NCBI RefSeq assembly: GCF_000002985.6
Contig: NC_003283.11
Coordinates: forward strand, 4,526,001-4,590,000
DNA: 64,000 nucleotides
Direction of reading: 5' to 3'
Source: Caenorhabditis elegans
Lineage: Eukaryota > Nematoda > Chromadorea > Rhabditida > Rhabditidae
Each line of letters starts with the position of its first letter. The first letter of the stretch is position 1. The translations under genes and the position numbers were made by a program. Under the pieces are notes generated by a model. The model worked only from the letters and a program-made list of their open reading frames with translations, was not told where the DNA came from and searched no databases. Of the stretch, positions 56,116-64,000 are shown one piece after another.

Positions 56116-59080
56116 ATGGCGCCTTCTCGCCGAAAAGAAAGTTTCTCGAAAACTCTAAAAGAATGTTTCGAGAAGTTCAAATCAAGTGGAGAACATTTGG
56201 TTTGTAGTTGTTGTCTGAAGCTCGGCGAAAGTGGTGGTGAGCTTACAGTTTGGATTTCAGATTAACTCGACAAGCTTGATACCGAAAAATTCGATGGCAA
56301 TGGAGGACTTGCGACGTGGAAAAATCATAACTTTGGAGAGAATGCAAAAGGCAAAAATCCCATCATACGTGTTTAAAGCTATTGCGACAGAGGCGAGAGC
56401 CGCCCGTCCACTGATGAGCCTGAATCTGCAGACACCTCCTCCACCCGTACCAAAGTTTTTTCAACAACAGCAACCGCAAAAAATTGAGCTCAAACCCCCT
56501 GTGAATCAGAATTTTCCTCCCGATGAAAAGCAAATTGATGAAGTATTGAAACGGACCAACGGAATATTTCAAAAAATTTCAGAAATTCTCAAGACACCCC
56601 TTCTTGCCACTGTTGGTGAGATGAAACTCGAATCGAAATTCAAAAAAAAATCTAATTTTAATATTTTAATTATTCATCTGAAAATTAAAATTGAAAATTT
56701 TCCAGACCGTCGGAACATTGACAATTCGACGTGCCTATTCACCTACCTGCAAGGATTTCCGTGGGCGTTGACTGGAGGAATGGTCGCGTTGGATACAATG
56801 GATATTAATAAACCACCGTATGTTATTACGAAATTCCGAGAATGCGTGTTACACAACATATTTGACGAGCAAAATATCTCGTAGCGAAAACTACAGTAAC
56901 CCTTTAAATGAATACGGTAGCGCTTGTGTCGATTTTCGGGGCTCGATTTCCTAAATTAATTTTTTTTTATTTAGGAAATCGAGCCCGTAAATCGACACAA
57001 GCGCTACAGTAGTCATTTTAAGAATTACTGTAGTTTTCGCTACGAGATATTTTGCGCGTCATATATGTTGTAATACTGGGTCTTCAATTTGAAACAAAAA
57101 ACAAACTTTTACAAGTTTTCAGGCCTCCCCAAGCCATCTATCAAGCCGCGCGGATTCAGTTTTTCCAGTCCCTTCACACTCTCATTCCGCCACCGATTTT
57201 TGGAAAAATGCGCAAATGTGTGGATTCGGGCAATGATATGGTACTTTGAAACTTTTTTGGAAAAAGTTTTGAGCTAGTCGTAATTCTGGAAATAATCATA
57301 CTTTACTGAAAAAAATTTTTTTGAAAAAAAACGTGTATTTTTTTGAAAATTTGAAAAAAATCAATATTTTATGATTATCACTCAGACGCGAAATATTGCG
57401 ATTTTTGGGCCAAAAATACGGTACCTGGTCTCGACTCGACATATTTTTGTCAAATGCAAAAAGGTGTGTGCGCCTTTAAAGAGCACTGTAATTTTAATGG
57501 TGCAGAATTTTTACTAGATTTTTCCTAGTTTTCCTAGTATTAATTAAAAAAACTAAAGTTTTAACAGAAAAACTATGAAACATCTTTGAAAATTCCGCAC
57601 CAAAAAATTGAAATTACAGTACTCTTTAAAGGCGCACACCTCCGCGAGATTAACAAAAAATTGTCGTGTCGAGACCTGCTACCGTATTTTTGGTATCGAA
57701 AAATCGCAGAATTTCGCATCAGGGCAATAATTTAATTTTATGAAAACAAAAAAAAAAGGTTATTTTTATTAAATAAATTTGAAATTTCAGGATTGGTGCA
57801 TGCAAGTCATTTCCAGTGATGATTTTCGAGAGATTCTTCAACGAGTGGTTGCATCGAAAATAAATCGTAAGTTTTATACAAATCGCCATGTTTTTAATAC
57901 GTTTTTGTTTGAAAAATGGTGTCAAAATATAGAAAATCACTTGATTTTTTTGAAAATTACAATGATTTAAGCTTAAAATTTTGAGAAAGACCTCAAAAAT
58001 GGCCTGAAATTCGCCAATTTTCAACTTTCGTGCCATTTTTGAGCACTTTCTCGAATGTTAAAGCTGAAATTAATGTAATTTTCAGATTAATCAAGTTATT
58101 TTCTATATTTTGACACCGATTTTCATTGAAAAATATTGAAGAAACATGGTGCATTACAACATTTTGTAGAATTGCCGCCCAGAATATTATTTTTTAATCG
58201 AAAGCGAGAAAGGAAAAATTTTTATCGCCAAAACCCCAAGAAAGCGAAAAACGAACAACTTTGTAACATTTTCTTGAAAAATGTCGAAATTTTAAGCATA
58301 CATGTACCCTGAAACATTTACCGATATCATTTTTTGGAAAAAAACTTGAAAATTAAAAAAAAAGATTTCTTCCAGTAGGTGGAAAGATTAATAAAATTAA
58401 AAATTTTTTGCGTTTTTTTTAAATCGGAAATTTCCGTTTTTCCGTTATTCCAAAAACAAATTCAGTTTTTCGCAAAAAAGCCTAAAATTTCGGTCGTTTT
58501 TCTTCTTTTTAGACAAAATTTATATCATATTTTTTCATCAAAATATACAAAATTTGGTAAAAAACTGAATTTTATTGTTAATTTTCTGAAAATTTTTTTA
58601 AAATGACCCTCCCTCACTAGAACTGGGACCAAAAAAAAAATTTTGGACCAAAAAATCAAAAGAAAAACCTAAAAAATTTTATGCTTATAAGAAGCATGCT
58701 TGAATTTATTTTTAAAAACCGTGAAAAAAAAATAATTTTTTGGGTTTTTTTGGACTAAAAAATCCAAATAAGACCAAAATAAATCAATTTTTCGTCAAAA
58801 TACCAACATAAAAACCAAAAAGTCGTAGCTCTGACCCTTACCCACAATTTTTTCAGCGATCTACTCAATTCTGTGGTCCACAAAACCGATGGACTATGAT
58901 CCGACGAATCAAGAGTTTTCATATGCGAGGTAAAACAAATATTTATACTTTTGATTAAAACATAAAACTGTTGTTTTCAGATCAGCACTGTTCAGACAAG
59001 TCGAAGCGGAAGTGAGATCATTTTGGACTTATGAGAAGATTGGAGTTTATTTGAAAATGTATTTTAAGACTGTTGAATGA
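56116..59080 (+). CDS. Orphan protein, 305 residues, first gene of a possible operon
   Basis: Exons 56116-56199, 56261-56615, 56706-56817, 57123-57240, 57791-57866, 58857-58929 and 58981-59080 join in phase. Start MAPSRRKESFSKTLKECFEK, 14 bases after a TTTCAG acceptor that could be used for SL1 trans-splicing. A proline-rich and Gln-rich linker (PPPPVPKFFQQQQPQ) spans about residues 85-105. After it comes a helical part with aromatic residues (FTYLQGFPWALTGGMVALD; ILWSTKPMDYDP) and the C-terminus EVRSFWTYEKIGVYLKMY. No signal peptide, membrane segment or known catalytic motif. I do not recognise the family. Introns hold R3, R6 and R8 palindromes. AATAAA is at 59149-59154. Confidence 0.75.
56835..57078. 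repeat. R3 palindrome in intron 3 of the 305-residue gene
   Basis: ccgagaatgcgtgttacac...ctcgtagcgaaaactacag, loop near 56955, right arm ending gcgcgtcatatatgttg. It begins 18 bases after the exon's donor. Confidence 0.75.
57395..57715. repeat. Palindrome, family R6, intron 4 of the 305-residue gene
   Basis: Arms aaatattgcgatttttgg...acggtacctggtctcgac...gcgcctttaaagagcactgt and the complement. A related copy is at 61015-61320. Confidence 0.82.
57885..58155. repeat. Hairpin, family R8, intron 5 of the 305-residue gene
   Basis: Arms aatatagaaaatcacttgat...ccatttttgag and the complement; related to 4370-4665. Confidence 0.7.
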
Positions 59081-59148
59081 TTTTTTTTTCTGTTGATGTA
59101 TGTGTGTGTGTATTTATTTATTTATTCGAAAAAATTTTAGATTTGCAC

Positions 59149-59154
59149 AATAAA
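59149..59154 (+). terminator. Poly(A) signal between two closely spaced genes
   Basis: AATAAA, 69 bases after the stop of the upstream gene and about 70 bases before the next acceptor (TTTCAG at 59217-59222). Confidence 0.75.
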
Positions 59155-59233
59155 ATTACGCTATTTTTAAATTTGTATTTATTTATTTTCTTAATTTCCT
59201 GTTTTTTTGCTGGAAATTTCAGTTTCTGATGTA

Positions 59234-59371
59234 ATGCGTTCCCCGCCATTCATACAACATTTGCTATTTGGAATCATCAATTGGATCCACAATTTGGAAG
59301 TTTTTCAGAAAAATCACAGGATGCGCGACGAATCTTCAGGACTTATCAAATCTACAACTTACCAGAAAAAG
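59234..59371 (+). CDS. First coding exon of a downstream gene, possibly operonic
   Basis: Forty-six codons, MRSPPFIQHLLFGIINWIHN..., from an ATG 12 bases after a TTTCAG acceptor to a donor AAG|GTAATT in phase 0. The spacing to the upstream poly(A) signal is what C. elegans operons show before an SL2 trans-splice site. The start overlaps a minimal upstream ORF, ATGTAATG (59229-59236), a start-stop that shares one base with the real ATG. Read-through of the donor adds 25 residues and stops. I cannot place the next exon with confidence: the open stretch at 60311-60480 is in another phase. Function unknown. It could instead be an alternative last exon of the upstream gene. Confidence 0.5.
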
Positions 59372-59957
59372 GTAATTTTCTGGGAAAATGGAAACTATCG
59401 GGACAATGAATTTCGAAAAATTTCGGTTTTTTTCCGGAGAATATAAAAAAATAATTTTGGGAAGTCAGAAAATCGAAAAACAAATTCAATTTTTTTTTGA
59501 TTTTTTCAAAAATTCGGGCATTTTTCGATTCGTTTCATAAAAAATCTAAGAAATTTTTGATTTTTTTAGAGAACTAAAATTTTAGACTTTCGGGAAAATG
59601 GAAAAATAAAAAATTGAAAACAATTAGATTTCATCGAAGAAAATCGGAAAAACGACAATTTTCCAATTAAAAAAATCGAAAAAAACACTTTTTTCATAGA
59701 AAATCTTTAAAAAAACGACAATTTTTCATATTTTTGTAGAAAAAAACTACCTTTTTCCGATTTTCTTCCAGAATAAATCCAAAAAAATTTTAATATTTTT
59801 TTCAAGGAATATTTAAAATTGATAAATAAACATTTTTTAAATACAAAGCCGAAAAATTGTCAAAATTTTAAGCAACTTGTTTTTATTTCGAAATTTTTTT
59901 TTTCAATTTTAGAAAATTAATTTTTAAAAATCAATGCAAAACTCATAAATAAACATA
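59372..59957. other. AT-rich intron-like sequence
   Basis: Low-complexity aaaatcgaaaaa and tttttcg runs; no exon seen. Confidence 0.5.
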
Positions 59958-60310
59958 TTACGGGGCCACAAAATTCTGAGAATGCGTATTAAACAACATA
60001 TTTGACGCGCAAAATATCTATTAGCGAAAACTACAGTAACCCTTTAAATGGATACGGTAGCGTTTGTGTCGATTTACGGGGCTCGATTTTTTGAAATGAA
60101 TTTATTTTCGAACAGTGTCAGCAATATTCCATTTTCCTTTGCTTCTTCGTATTATTTTCTCAATTTTCGATAAGTATCGAAAATCCAGCCCGTAAATCGA
60201 CACAAGCGCTACAGTAATCATTTAAAGAATTACTGTAGTTTTCGCTATGAGGTATTTTGCGCGTCAAATATGCCGCCTAATACGCATTCTCAGAATTTTG
60301 TGTTTAGATA
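59958..60310. repeat. R3 palindrome next to an exon-like stretch
   Basis: Left ccacaaaattctgagaatgcg...ggcgcgcaaaatatc; right gcgcgtcaaatatgccgcc...cgcattctcagaattttgtg. Confidence 0.78.
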
Positions 60311-60480
60311 ATAAAACTTCTGAAAACAAAAAAGAGAAATCGAAAAATCGACACCCTATTTCTGAAAATGCGGGCGCTCCCCCACCCTCAAGAAAATCAT
60401 TAAGTCAAAGTTCACCAGCTGTTGTCCGTCACACACACGTGTTGTGTAATAATGTAGGGATAACCCATGTCTCGAGTTGA
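60311..60480 (+). other. Exon-like open stretch directly after an R3 repeat
   Basis: One frame encodes NKTSENKKEKSKNRHPISEN, then APPPSRKSLSQSSPAVV and ends at TGA 60478-60480. The only nearby acceptor-like AG (tgtgtttag) lies at the border of the R3 repeat. That frame needs one leading base, while the donor at 59371 is phase 0, so the two do not join directly. Coding status uncertain. Confidence 0.3.
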
Positions 60481-61014
60481 GATTCAGAAGATTAGAGTTA
60501 TCGAAAATACTTAAGTTTCTGCTTGTGTTCTTGTTTTCAAGCGACGAGAGTTTTCAAATCAACTTCTTTTTTGCATTTTTTGAATTTTTCTTTCAAAAAT
60601 TTGCTACCCCACAAAAAATCAGCATTGATTTTCATTTTTTGTAAAAAAACCATAAAATGTTTTATTTTTTTTGGCTTCCCTCATAAATTGAAATGGAAGA
60701 GTTTGCCCCGAACTAGGCCATTTTAGCTCGGCCATATCTGGGGTAGATTTACGGCGCGTTGCGTGTCGCGTCGCGGCTCGATTTTAGTTGTAAAAATAAT
60801 TGTTCTTGTCCGTGTGTAGTACACGACACTTTCCCACGCGCTGTCCGGCAGGCGATTGTCAATGGAGCGCGAAAAATTCAATGAAGAAGGCCAGAACCCG
60901 GGGGTTTGAAAAAAAATTTTAATTTAAAAAAAAAATTGTTCCTGCTTTTCCGAATTGTGGACTCCTTTATGCCACTTTTTTTGAAATTTTACGTAATTTT
61001 CGAAAAACTTCTAG
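60481..61014. other. Spacer with a GC-rich CGTTGCGTGTCGCGTCGCG segment
   Basis: The block at about 60725-60905 (acggcgcgttgcgtgtcgcg...ggcgattgtcaatggagcgc) looks like a dispersed worm repeat by composition; only one copy is in this window. No exon seen. Confidence 0.45.
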
Positions 61015-61320
61015 AAAATTTTGCGATTTTTGCGTCAAAAATACGGTACCAGGTCTCGACACGACAAATTTTTGTTCTCCGCAAAAATATGTGCGCCTTT
61101 AAAGAGTACTGTAATTTCAAACTCGACGTCGCTATGGATTTTAATAGATTTTTAAAAAGTTCCGAAAATTTTAACAACAAGAAAACTATGAAAAATCGCT
61201 GGAAAAATTGCAAAATTTTGAAAGTACAGTACCCCTTTAAAGGCGCACCCGTTTTAACATTTGACAATATTTTCTACGTGTCGAGACCCGCGAGTACTGT
61301 ATTTTTGGCGCGAAAATAAC
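61015..61320. repeat. Palindrome, family R6, second copy
   Basis: Arms caaaaatacggtaccagg...gcgcctttaaagagtactgt and the complement, ending in gagtactgtatttttggcgc. Confidence 0.82.
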
Positions 61321-61555
61321 ACAAAATGTCAGTATGACTCACCCCCATCTTACGGTTTCTCTCACCCCGCACTTTCAAAAATCAGGCTATCGTCTGGCTC
61401 GCCATGCATAATTAGGAGCGCAGCGTCGCGATCGCACCGTTCCCGTAAACACAGTGATGTGAAAGAAAAAGTGTTCGTTTATTTTATTTTTTTTGTTTCT
61501 TTGGCCAATTCTCAGTTTCTGCTTCTTTCGCCGCCACACTCTGCTCTCCCACTCT

Positions 61556-61699
61556 ATGTATTCCTCGGCGGCACATCTATCTGGAAAATTCTCTCGAAAA
61601 TTTTCGTCGAGTCTGCGATTTTTCGGACCTTATAAGATTCGTGGATGGGGCTTCATCAAGGATATCGATTTGGCACGGGGTGTGCTTTTTGGAATTCAG
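61556..61699 (+). CDS. First coding exon of a gene with a mitochondrial-like N-terminus
   Basis: Forty-eight codons from ATG 61556-61558 to a donor CAG|GTAGGA in phase 0. The start MYSSAAHLSGKFSRKFSSSL is rich in Ser, Ala, Arg and Lys with no acidic residue, as in mitochondrial presequences (inference). RFFGPYKIRGWGFIKDIDLA follows. An acceptor-like TTCTCAG lies 40 bases upstream. Later exons are not certain. A phase-0 open stretch with an acceptor (GATTTCAG) at 62880-62990 is possible but unconvincing, and the gene may run past the right edge. I do not recognise the family. Confidence 0.5.
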
Positions 61700-61837
61700 G
61701 TAGGAAGATTTCGAAACGGTTTGGTTTTTAAATAGGTATACACATCCATCTTGAAGTTCCTAAATTCATCATTGAAAAGTCTGATCCCATTTCGCAGTTC
61801 ACGTTGAGATTACTGTAGACTACGGTACAGGCATTCC

Positions 61838-62023
61838 ACGTGGTGCCAGCCTGTCCCATTACGGTTTGATCTAAAAAAATGCGGGGAATTTTTTGCCCAG
61901 GAAAATGTGACGACAGCACGTTCTTAACCATACGAAATCAGTTGAGAACTCTGCGTCTCTTCTCCCGCATTTTTTGTAGATCTACGTAGATCAAGCCGAA
62001 ATAAGACACTCTGACACCACGTG
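61838..62023. repeat. R1 palindrome, copy l
   Basis: CACGTGGTGCCAGCC start, gacaccacgtg end. The core reads TGACGACA, so the CRE-type site is mutated by one base. Confidence 0.87.
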
Positions 62024-62421
62024 ATTTCCGAGTTATCCGTCAATGCTATCGTGAGGCTCAGCCCGGATAGAGGCGCCCAACGACCCCTCTTACCCATCCT
62101 CCGCCGAAAAAACTTGGCTTTACCTGAATGGGTCAAGATCATTCTCAGATCATGCTGGGTCAAGTTTCAGAAAGGTTATCCTTCATTTGCGAAAAAGTGT
62201 ACGAAATTGAAGAGATTATACCTAGGCAACGTAGTGAAAACCGCTCTGTGTAGGGGACGTTCCACTGATCTTAATTCAGAACCGCTCACGATTAAGAAAT
62301 GAATTTTGACATCAAAATCCGATTTCGACAGTTCAATAGGGTTTGAAGTCGATTTTCGTGTTCCATTTTCCACCCGCCAGAAAGCTAGAATTAGCTTTTA
62401 AATGTAAAATGGCGACGGGAG
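62024..62421 (+). other. Unique segment between two R1 copies, with an open frame
   Basis: A plus frame from an ATG near 62021 (overlapping the last bases of the R1 copy) stays open for 93 codons to TGA 62300-62302: basic, with GYPSFAKKCTKLKRLYLGNV. No supporting splice sites; composition differs from the AT-rich surroundings. Could be a captured exon or chance. Confidence 0.25.
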
Positions 62422-62608
62422 CACGTGGTGTCAGAGTTTCCCATTTAGGCTTGATCTACGTATATCTACAAAAATGCGGGAGACGAGACGCAGAGTTCTA
62501 AACTGATTTCGCCTGGTTAAGAACGTGCTGACGTCACATTTTTTTTGGGCAAAAAATTCCCGCATTTCTTGTAGATCAAACCGTAATGGGACAGCCTATC
62601 ACCACGTG
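62422..62608. repeat. R1 palindrome, copy m
   Basis: CACGTG at both ends (62422-62427 and 62603-62608), TGACGTCA at about 62529-62536: one of the most complete copies. Confidence 0.88.
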
Positions 62609-63230
62609 TGGTAGGAGAAAGCAGTTTAGTTTCGAAAACACCAATGGGCTTCCCCGTGTCTCATCAACACTGTTTTTTATTTGATTAGTCAGTAATTATC
62701 ACTGATTTCGTGTATATTTGAAAGGCGGAAGTGTATCTGCGTCTCTTCGTCTCGTCCACTCCACCACCATGTTTGAACTGTACACGTTGAGGGTACGTCA
62801 GACAGAAAACAAGAAAAGTGAAGGCGACAACGCGCTATGGACCAAAATAGAATAAATGATGAATAAGACAGGATTTCAGAATAGAGTGAAAGGGGCTGCA
62901 ACTGTACCAAGTGCAAAATTTACCAATACACACGTTTTTGCAAAGTATCATCAGAAGACCATTTGCAATGTGTACACAATTACTTTTTAATACAATTTTG
63001 TTGATCGGGTCGGTAGAATCGACACTGATCTGTGACAGAATATAGGATAGATGTAATATCAGAAAAAATACCTTCAAAGGAGATCAGTTTTGAGATTTTC
63101 GAATCAGTCTACTTTTGTAAAAAATCAGGTTGATAACAGTATGGAAAGGAAGACAAACTTTTAAAAATTCGATGAAAAAAATTCATGACATTGATTTTTT
63201 TTTTGGGTCCAAACGTGGTGTATAGCATGG
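62609..63230. other. Unique spacer, no supported gene
   Basis: An ATG at about 62769 followed within 25 bases by a donor-like GGTACGTC is the only start-like signal. No downstream exon can be joined to it confidently. Confidence 0.4.
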
Positions 63231-63234
63231 GTGG

Positions 63235-63560
63235 GCGGAAAATTTTTTTCGAGCAAACCGGCAAATTTCCTATTTGCCGAATTTACCGGAAAACACAGCA
63301 ATTGACGAAAATTTTCGACAAATTGTGATTTTGCACATTTTTGAAGGTTTCAGAATTTCGTCTTATAAAAAATAAAAATAATCTCCCTTAAAATTTTCTG
63401 CCAAATCGGCAAACCGGCAAAGTACCGGAATTGAAAAATTCCGCAAAATCAGCAAACCGGCAATCTGCCGAAAATGAAAGTTTCCGGCAAAACGACAAAT
63501 TGCCGAAAATGAAATTTTATGGAAAAACGGCAAACCGGCTAATTGCCGGAATTGAAAAGT
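63235..63560. repeat. CCGGCAAAT satellite, family R2, last block
   Basis: About six degenerate units; the minus-strand frame across it is an artefact. Confidence 0.83.
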
Positions 63561-64000
63561 TCTCAATGTGCCACATTTCATGAGGTTATCGGAATACTTC
63601 AAAAATCAGCACCACGGGTTAAGTACAGATGTTGAAAACACAAGTTCACAGAAAAGTATTCTAGGGCGTTAATCGTCGAATGGAAGAAGTATTTTGGAAA
63701 CACGAAATAACACGAGGATTGGACAAAATATCACGAGTCTCGCTGAAAGCACAAAGGTTGAGATATCTTTAAAAGGCGAGGAGAAGTGAAGAAATAGCTG
63801 ATTATTTCATTTTTTGCCTAATTTCTCCTATTTTAAATTTTAACTGCTGGCTGAAATTTTTGCAATAGTTCAATAATTATCACATTTTTGACTAGAGAAA
63901 CATTCACCACAGATCAAAAATTAACAACAGTATATACTATCAAAATGGGGCCACAGAAACGCTTCCATGGTAGGCAGGCGCAGTTTCAGGGCGCCCGACG
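63561..64000. other. Right-edge spacer
   Basis: No gene supported. ATG 63945 opens a frame to the window end (MGPQKRFHG...), but the ccatggtaggcaggcgc stretch here matches, inverted, the repeat-like cctgcctaccatgga at 29291, so it is more likely repeat sequence. Confidence 0.4.

Noticed and set aside
62689..63077. Minus-strand frames with hydrophobic starts
   Set aside because: No acceptor or donor pairs and no recognisable motif; the two frames overlap each other.

Overview
The window is nuclear DNA of a Caenorhabditis nematode, very probably C. elegans. Genes are split by short introns with AT-rich bodies and TTTCAG-type acceptors. Two genes are recognisable one-to-one orthologues of worm genes: sos-1 (Ras guanine-nucleotide exchange factor) and sut-2 (CCCH zinc-finger poly(A)-binding protein of the ZC3H14/MSUT2 family). 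Introns and spacers are packed with several short palindromic repeat families. I saw no CRISPR array, no tRNA or rRNA, and no bacterial-type gene.

Layout. 1-10191: gene-poor and repeat-rich, with one candidate first coding exon (minus, 560-862) of a gene leaving the left edge. 10192-23279 (minus): sos-1, 13 exons covering histone fold, DH, PH, REM and most of Cdc25; its 3' end is not visible. 23280-27871: 5' region of sos-1 plus repeats, a G13 tract and a CA microsatellite. 27872-28498 (plus): small coiled-coil gene. 30055-31114 (plus): a CHMP4/VPS-32 (ESCRT-III) paralogue with a frameshift, lying between two direct repeats of about 260 bp. 32324-33571 (minus): small orphan gene. 34842-35683 (plus): orphan gene with overlapping upstream ORFs. 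36650-44027 (minus): sut-2, nine exons. 45143-54036 (plus): SR-rich, coiled-coil protein, divergent from sut-2, whose third intron holds a wrecked non-LTR retrotransposon and a foldback element. 56116-59080 (plus): orphan gene, followed at operon-like spacing by a second short exon (59234-59371). 61556-61699 (plus): first exon of a gene with a mitochondrial-looking N-terminus. 61838-64000: mainly repeats.

Functionally the recognisable genes are unrelated: Ras signalling (sos-1), nuclear poly(A) RNA biology (sut-2, perhaps its SR-rich divergent neighbour) and membrane remodelling (the VPS-32 copy). The most notable non-gene signals are: a near-perfect ~570-bp inverted repeat in sos-1 intron 3; a 13-copy palindromic repeat that carries E-box ends and a CRE-type TGACGTCA core; a five-copy foldback carrying CCAAT and GGGCGG boxes; the broken VPS-32 copy between direct repeats; and the internally deleted retroelement next to a truncated foldback. 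I found no clearly new multi-gene system.
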